From a virus, in the IMG/VR virus record IMGVR_UViG_3300004097_000073, positions 1-21,198 of that record: a stretch of 21,198 nt of DNA; one strand, 5' to 3'. Positions 17,377 through 21,198 of this stretch are shown one piece after another. The position numbers and the translations under genes were made by a program. The notes below the pieces were generated by a model. The model was not told the DNA's origin, made no database searches, and was given only the letters and a program-made list of their open reading frames with translations. Positions within the stretch are counted from its first letter, which is position 1, and each line of letters begins with the position of its first letter.

Positions 17377-18309
17377 ATGACTGTAAGAAGACCCCTAAAA
17401 ATTAACGGAACATCTGGCCTTATTGAAATGTCAGATGCAGATTTAGATTACGTATCATACGTAGTAAGAGTATACTGGGCTGGTAGAACTAATGATCCAG
17501 GGCACTTAACAATTAATTCAAATCCATCCGGTTATAGTTCTATCGGAGCAGTAACAGATGAATCAAGATCACAAGGTAGAAGAACTACTGATATTGGTAA
17601 CGTATGGGGAGTAGGACCTTCCAACTCAAACGTTAATGCCCCTGGTTCATCAGGAGCAACTACCTATACAATGTATCAAAATTATAATAACAGTACTGAC
17701 GAACCTAATAGTACAACTTGGAATGCTGGAGCATTAGTTGCTGTAGATGCTGACTATGATAACCTACAACCATTAGGTTATGTAGGTGCTACTAAGACAT
17801 TAGCTGATATGTATGATACAGTTATTGATCCTATCATTCAAGATGTTGAAGGAGGAGGCGTTGGTAAGTTTCATTTAGCAACTTCTGCACCTGACGGTAC
17901 ATATGCTTCTACAGGTATGACAATGGCTAATAGACAAGTTACAGCTGGTAATACAGGTGGACCAAGTACAACAACTTATACACTATACAAGAAGACTTCA
18001 GAGTCAGCCCCGACTACTTCAAGACCTGTAAGATATAATTCTACTAATGCAGGATTTATTGAAATGTCAGATGCAGAAATTCAGAGCTTTTTTACTCCTT
18101 TCTTGTATAACAGAATAAATGAAAGTAGTAAATTAGTCTATACTTTCAGTACATCTACATCAGGTATTGATGCAGGTGGTTTTGTAGAAACACATTATGA
18201 TGGCTCTACAAATGCATCATCTGGCCAGGTAATATCAGGCCATACATACTATAGAGATGTTAATAGTTTAAGTACTACTAACCATTATCTAAGACTAGCT
18301 AATACATAA
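17377..18309 (+). CDS. Virion/fibre-like protein with internal duplication
   Basis: Product of 310 residues. It resembles a class of marine phage structural proteins beginning (M)xxRPLxxxxTSGxLxEMSxxE. Two copies of this unit are present: residues 4-25 (RRPLKINGTSGLIEMSDADLD in parts) and 216-237 (RPVRYNSTNAGFIEMSDAEI). A second pair, GATTYTMYQN (93-102) and STTTYTLYKK (197-206), suggests the protein is built from diverged repeats. It is rich in Thr, Ser, Gly and Asn, and has no Asp-Ser-Asp, unlike the four genes before it. It has its own likely late promoter and a strong ribosome-binding site (AAAGAGGA). Role probably in the tail fibre or a decoration; exact function unknown. Confidence 0.65.
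   Translation: MTVRRPLKINGTSGLIEMSDADLDYVSYVVRVYWAGRTNDPGHLTINSNPSGYSSIGAVTDESRSQGRRTTDIGNVWGVGPSNSNVNAPGSSGATTYTMYQNYNNSTDEPNSTTWNAGALVAVDADYDNLQPLGYVGATKTLADMYDTVIDPIIQDVEGGGVGKFHLATSAPDGTYASTGMTMANRQVTAGNTGGPSTTTYTLYKKTSESAPTTSRPVRYNSTNAGFIEMSDAEIQSFFTPFLYNRINESSKLVYTFSTSTSGIDAGGFVETHYDGSTNASSGQVISGHTYYRDVNSLSTTNHYLRLANT
17386..17451 (+). repeat. Internal protein repeat, copy 1
   Basis: This encodes residues 4-25 of the 310-residue protein, with the pattern RP(L/V)(K/R)...T.(G/A)(L/F)IEMSDA(D/E). The matching second copy is at 18022-18087. The two share the IEMSDA core exactly. Confidence 0.7.
18022..18087 (+). repeat. Internal protein repeat, copy 2
   Basis: This encodes residues 216-237 of the 310-residue protein. 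It is the counterpart of the copy at 17386-17451, about 210 residues downstream, which implies a duplicated domain. Confidence 0.7.
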
Positions 18310-18333
18310 TAGCAAAGCGGAGAAAAATATATT

Positions 18334-18897
18334 ATGAAAACGGAAATTATGAATACAGTCTATACGCCGGAAACTGCTTACTTCGTTGACGATGATAAAA
18401 CTACTATCAACGTCAACGTTGAAGAGCACTTTCACGTAGAAGGCTATGACGGGCAAGCGCCTGAAAGAGTTAGCAAATTTTTGAGGACGGTGTCAGTTGG
18501 ACCCAATCCAATCTTCGAAGAGTTTGTTAAGCAAGTTCCTTTAACAGTTGTTGAAGAAAATACTACCAAGTTCCACGAAAGATTAATCAGCGAGCACAAC
18601 GAGTTACGTAACGAAATTACCGCAGAGGTAATGAGTGATATCGGAAAACAGTTGTCTAAGCAAGGTGAAACTGCAGCCCCTGCAGCTACTAACCTTACAG
18701 AGTTGACTCAAGATGATCTTTTTAAATTAAAATTACAAGCTTTCGAAATCGATGAAGTAAAGAGTTCTAAGAATAGAGAACTTAAAGCTAAGATTAGAAA
18801 AGCTGGTAACCTTATGGAAATAGTAGCTATGACCGCAGCAACTATTTTAGACAATCCTGCTAAACAAACTGAAGAGACGCCTCCGGAAACAGCCTAA
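18334..18897 (+). CDS. Unrecognised acidic protein with atypical base composition
   Basis: Product of 187 residues; I recognise no family. Residues 1-75 look beta-rich (DDDKTTINVNVEEHFHVEG). Residues 78-110 and 124-172 look helical and highly charged, with an Ala/Pro-rich hinge GETAAPAATN (111-120) between them and a Pro/Glu/Thr tail. No signal peptide, membrane segment or cysteine is present. The first 390 bases are about 37-47% G+C with many C-ending codons (AAC, GAC, CAC, TTC, TAC), unlike the roughly 30% neighbours; the last part drops to about 25-30%. In AT-rich genomes C-ending codons often mark strongly expressed genes, but recent acquisition is also possible. GCGGAGA lies 11 bases before the ATG; an alternative ATG is at 18349. 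The stop overlaps the start of the radical SAM gene (TAATG), so this may be its substrate or partner; that is inference. Confidence 0.6.
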   Translation: MKTEIMNTVYTPETAYFVDDDKTTINVNVEEHFHVEGYDGQAPERVSKFLRTVSVGPNPIFEEFVKQVPLTVVEENTTKFHERLISEHNELRNEITAEVMSDIGKQLSKQGETAAPAATNLTELTQDDLFKLKLQAFEIDEVKSSKNRELKAKIRKAGNLMEIVAMTAATILDNPAKQTEETPPETA

Positions 18898-20318
18898 TGG
18901 CTTATCCTTCAGAAACGTTTTGTGCACTTCCATGGATGCATGTAAGTACTAGACCTAATGGACATATGCGTGTCTGTTGTACTGCTAATGCATCTGGAGT
19001 ACAGAATGCAGATAGTACAAATAAAACAGCTTCAGAAGTAGGTGTATTAAGAAGAGAAGACGGTAAACCTGCTAACCTAGCAACTACTGGTTTACTTGAA
19101 GCTTGGAATAATACCTATATGAAAGAAACTAGAAAGACTATGATGAGAGGTGAAAAACCAGCATCATGTCTTAAATGTTATAAGGAAGAAGAAGCTGGAC
19201 ATAGATCTAAAAGACAATGGGAAACTGATAAGTGGATTAGAGATGAAGGTATTGAATCTATACTACAAGGTTACGATACTGAAACTGGTGAAGTACCTGC
19301 TCAAGTCAGATACGTAGACTTAAGATTAGGATCTAAATGTCAATTAGCATGTGTTATGTGCTCACCGCATGATTCATCTAACTGGGTACCTGACCATAAA
19401 AAAATATGGTCTAATTTAAAAAACAAAAAACTTAAAAGTACTATGGCTTGGGAAAAAGAGTCAGGTAAGTTAGCTTGGTCCGGTGGTTCATATAACTGGC
19501 ATAAAAAGAATAAAGATTTTTTTCCAGAATTATATACTCAAATACCTCATATTAAACAATTGTATTGGGCAGGTGGTGAACCTCTAATACATGATGAGCA
19601 TTATGAACTATTAGAAAAATGTATAAGAGAAGGTTATGCTTCTCAAATGGAAGTAAGATATAACTCTAATGGTTTAGAATGGAGAGATGATCTATTCGAT
19701 TTATGGAAACATTTCAAGAAAGTAATATATCATTTTAGTATAGATGATATTGAAGACAGATTAAACTTTGTTAGATACCCTGCAGAGTTTAAACATTTAG
19801 AAAAGCAGATGCATGTATTAGATAATTACCCTCATGGTAATTTAATGCTTACTACTGCTTTTACAGGAATGGCAATTAATTATTTTTACGTACCAGAATT
19901 TATTAAGTGGAAAATAAACAGTGAGTTTAAACTACTTAATCAGTGGCCTTCTGGTGCAGGTATATTTAGTTGTCACTTAGCTTATTGGCCCCCTCAGTTG
20001 AACGTTAAAGCTTTACCTACTTTTTTTAAAGAAGAAGTCAGACTTAAATGGGAACAAGATTTGTATCCTTGGCTAGAACAAAATTGGCAAAAATGTACAG
20101 GTGTTAAAGAGCACAATGTATCTTATGAACAATGGCGTAATAGTGAATATGGTATTAAAAGATTAGAAGGTCTTTTAAACTTTATGGATGCTGAAGATTG
20201 GTCAGAAAGATTACCTGAGACTGCTGAGTGGTGTTATACTGTAGCAGAAACTAGAGGTCAAGATTTTGATAAAATATACCCAGATATGGATTGGCTAAAA
20301 TGTTATCTAAAAAAGTAG
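18897..20318 (+). CDS. Radical SAM protein with N-terminal twitch-like cysteine domain
   Basis: Product of 473 residues. The radical SAM motif CxxxCxxC is C148-C152-C155 (CQLACVMC), which would hold the [4Fe-4S] cluster that cleaves S-adenosylmethionine. GGEP at 226-229 is the usual SAM-binding motif. The N-terminus (FCALPWMHVSTRPNG, then VCC at 26-28 and CLKC at 91-94) is the twitch/SPASM-like cysteine pattern, normally holding an auxiliary iron-sulfur cluster and found here before the core, as in twitch-domain radical SAM proteins of marine T4-like phages. Relatives with such auxiliary domains often modify peptides or proteins, but the substrate here is unknown. It overlaps the upstream 187-residue gene by one base and the next radical SAM gene by 19 bases, so all three are probably co-translated. 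Confidence 0.88.
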   Translation: MAYPSETFCALPWMHVSTRPNGHMRVCCTANASGVQNADSTNKTASEVGVLRREDGKPANLATTGLLEAWNNTYMKETRKTMMRGEKPASCLKCYKEEEAGHRSKRQWETDKWIRDEGIESILQGYDTETGEVPAQVRYVDLRLGSKCQLACVMCSPHDSSNWVPDHKKIWSNLKNKKLKSTMAWEKESGKLAWSGGSYNWHKKNKDFFPELYTQIPHIKQLYWAGGEPLIHDEHYELLEKCIREGYASQMEVRYNSNGLEWRDDLFDLWKHFKKVIYHFSIDDIEDRLNFVRYPAEFKHLEKQMHVLDNYPHGNLMLTTAFTGMAINYFYVPEFIKWKINSEFKLLNQWPSGAGIFSCHLAYWPPQLNVKALPTFFKEEVRLKWEQDLYPWLEQNWQKCTGVKEHNVSYEQWRNSEYGIKRLEGLLNFMDAEDWSERLPETAEWCYTVAETRGQDFDKIYPDMDWLKCYLKK

Positions 20319-21198
20319 CTGTAGAGCATAACAATAAAAATTCAGATAATTTAGTAAAGATAGAATGGTTCATTTCTAAGAGATGTAACTTTCACTGTTC
20401 TTATTGTGATAAGCATACGCATGATCATAGTTCAGGTTTCCCTGACTTAGATACAATGAAAGCTACATTAGATAAGATAATGAATACTACTGATAAAAAG
20501 ATTAGACTTTCTTTTACTGGTGGTGAACCTACTATATGTAAACACTTATTTGACTTTTGTAAATATGGTAAAGAAAAATACGGTGATAGAATTAATCAGT
20601 TTAGTATTACTACTAATGGTTCTAGAACTACAAAGTATTATGTAGAGTTATCACAGTATGTGAACTCTATGATATTTTCTTATCATATGGAATATCATGA
20701 CGTTGAAAAGATACCTGATAGTGTCTATGCAGTTCATGAAGCAGGTAACCTTCAACACTTACATGTTCACATGATGATGCTACCTACAGTATTTGATAAA
20801 GCAGCTAAGCAAATAGATGAGTTTAGAAAAAAAGGTATAGCAGTTTCAATAAGAAGAATAAGACCTGCTTATAGAGAAGATAATAAAGAAATGAGATTAC
20901 CTTTTGATAATGATAAACAAATAGCGTCAATAAATTTAACTGGTTCAGATGGTAGACCAGATTATAGCGGCGATAAAGGCTATTATACTGATGAAGAACT
21001 AAACTATCTTAAAAATATTCCAGTATCAGATTTTAAAAATGTTATTGCACATGAAGTAAACGATAACTATGAAGTAAGTAATAGAGAGACTAACGTAAAT
21101 GAGTTTACAGTAGCTAAAAATAATCAATATCTAGGTTGGTATTGTTGGGCTGGTATACAAAGTCTAAGAATAGAACCTAGCGGTGATGTATGGAATGC
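20300..21198 (+). CDS. Second radical SAM protein (3' partial)
   Basis: The frame opens at ATG 20300 and runs without a stop to the right edge, giving 299 codons. The radical SAM motif is C29-C33-C36 (CNFHCSYC), followed by FTGGEPTI at 72-79 and TTNGS near 104-108, all in the expected order. The last visible residues (GWYCWAGIQSLRIEPSGDVW) look like the start of a C-terminal SPASM/twitch domain, in which a cysteine precedes xxxIxPxGxV. It overlaps the previous radical SAM gene by 19 bases. Cluster order differs between the two proteins (auxiliary domain first in one, last in the other), so they are not simple duplicates. Substrate unknown; a sequential or partnered modification is possible. 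Confidence 0.85.
   Translation, partial: MLSKKVAVEHNNKNSDNLVKIEWFISKRCNFHCSYCDKHTHDHSSGFPDLDTMKATLDKIMNTTDKKIRLSFTGGEPTICKHLFDFCKYGKEKYGDRINQFSITTNGSRTTKYYVELSQYVNSMIFSYHMEYHDVEKIPDSVYAVHEAGNLQHLHVHMMMLPTVFDKAAKQIDEFRKKGIAVSIRRIRPAYREDNKEMRLPFDNDKQIASINLTGSDGRPDYSGDKGYYTDEELNYLKNIPVSDFKNVIAHEVNDNYEVSNRETNVNEFTVAKNNQYLGWYCWAGIQSLRIEPSGDVWN

Noticed and set aside
1-21198. CRISPR array, tRNA, insertion sequence or integrase
   Set aside because: I saw no regular direct repeats with spacers, no cloverleaf-type gap and no transposase or integrase motifs. Nearly all of the window is coding on one strand.

Overview
This window looks like the baseplate, neck and tail-fibre region of a marine T4-like myovirus of the cyanophage/pelagiphage type. 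It is AT-rich (about 30% G+C by eye). Genes are packed on the + strand with stop/start overlaps, mostly TAATG or ATGA. Several products match T4 proteins recognisably: gp8 (baseplate wedge), gp14 (neck), gp15 (tail terminator/sheath stabiliser) and a gp9/gp10-type wedge/fibre protein. No tRNA, photosynthesis gene or integrase is present, so I cannot tell a cyanobacterial host from a SAR11-like one.

Layout. 1-2914: 3' part of a large baseplate-region protein in the gp7 position, open at the left edge. 2914-4380: gp8. 4394-9034: DUF4815-type virion protein ending in a poly-glycine linker and a separate 120-residue C-terminal domain. 8997-9803: fatty-acid desaturase with all three histidine boxes. 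9804-11657: a protein that resembles the missing C-terminal half of the DUF4815-type protein, so one ancestral gene appears split around the desaturase. 11650-12559: a small coiled-coil protein and a putative virion protein. 12559-14585: gp14 and gp15. 14598-18309: gp9/gp10-like protein, a fibre-like protein and a protein with an internal duplication. 18334-18897: an unrecognised acidic protein of unusual base composition. 18897-21198: two adjacent radical SAM genes, the second cut by the right edge.

Two features stand out. First, the tripeptide Asp-Ser-Asp occurs about 49 times across eight of the virion-type proteins, written with many different synonymous codons. It reaches seven copies in 66 residues at the C-terminus of gp15. 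It is absent from the desaturase, the radical SAM proteins, the 187-residue protein and four other stretches. Second, a lipid-modifying enzyme plus a Gly-linker/C-terminal-domain module sits inside what is normally one structural gene. Together with the paired radical SAM enzymes, this suggests a virion operon that also carries enzymes acting on host lipids and possibly on proteins or peptides. The functional links are inference.
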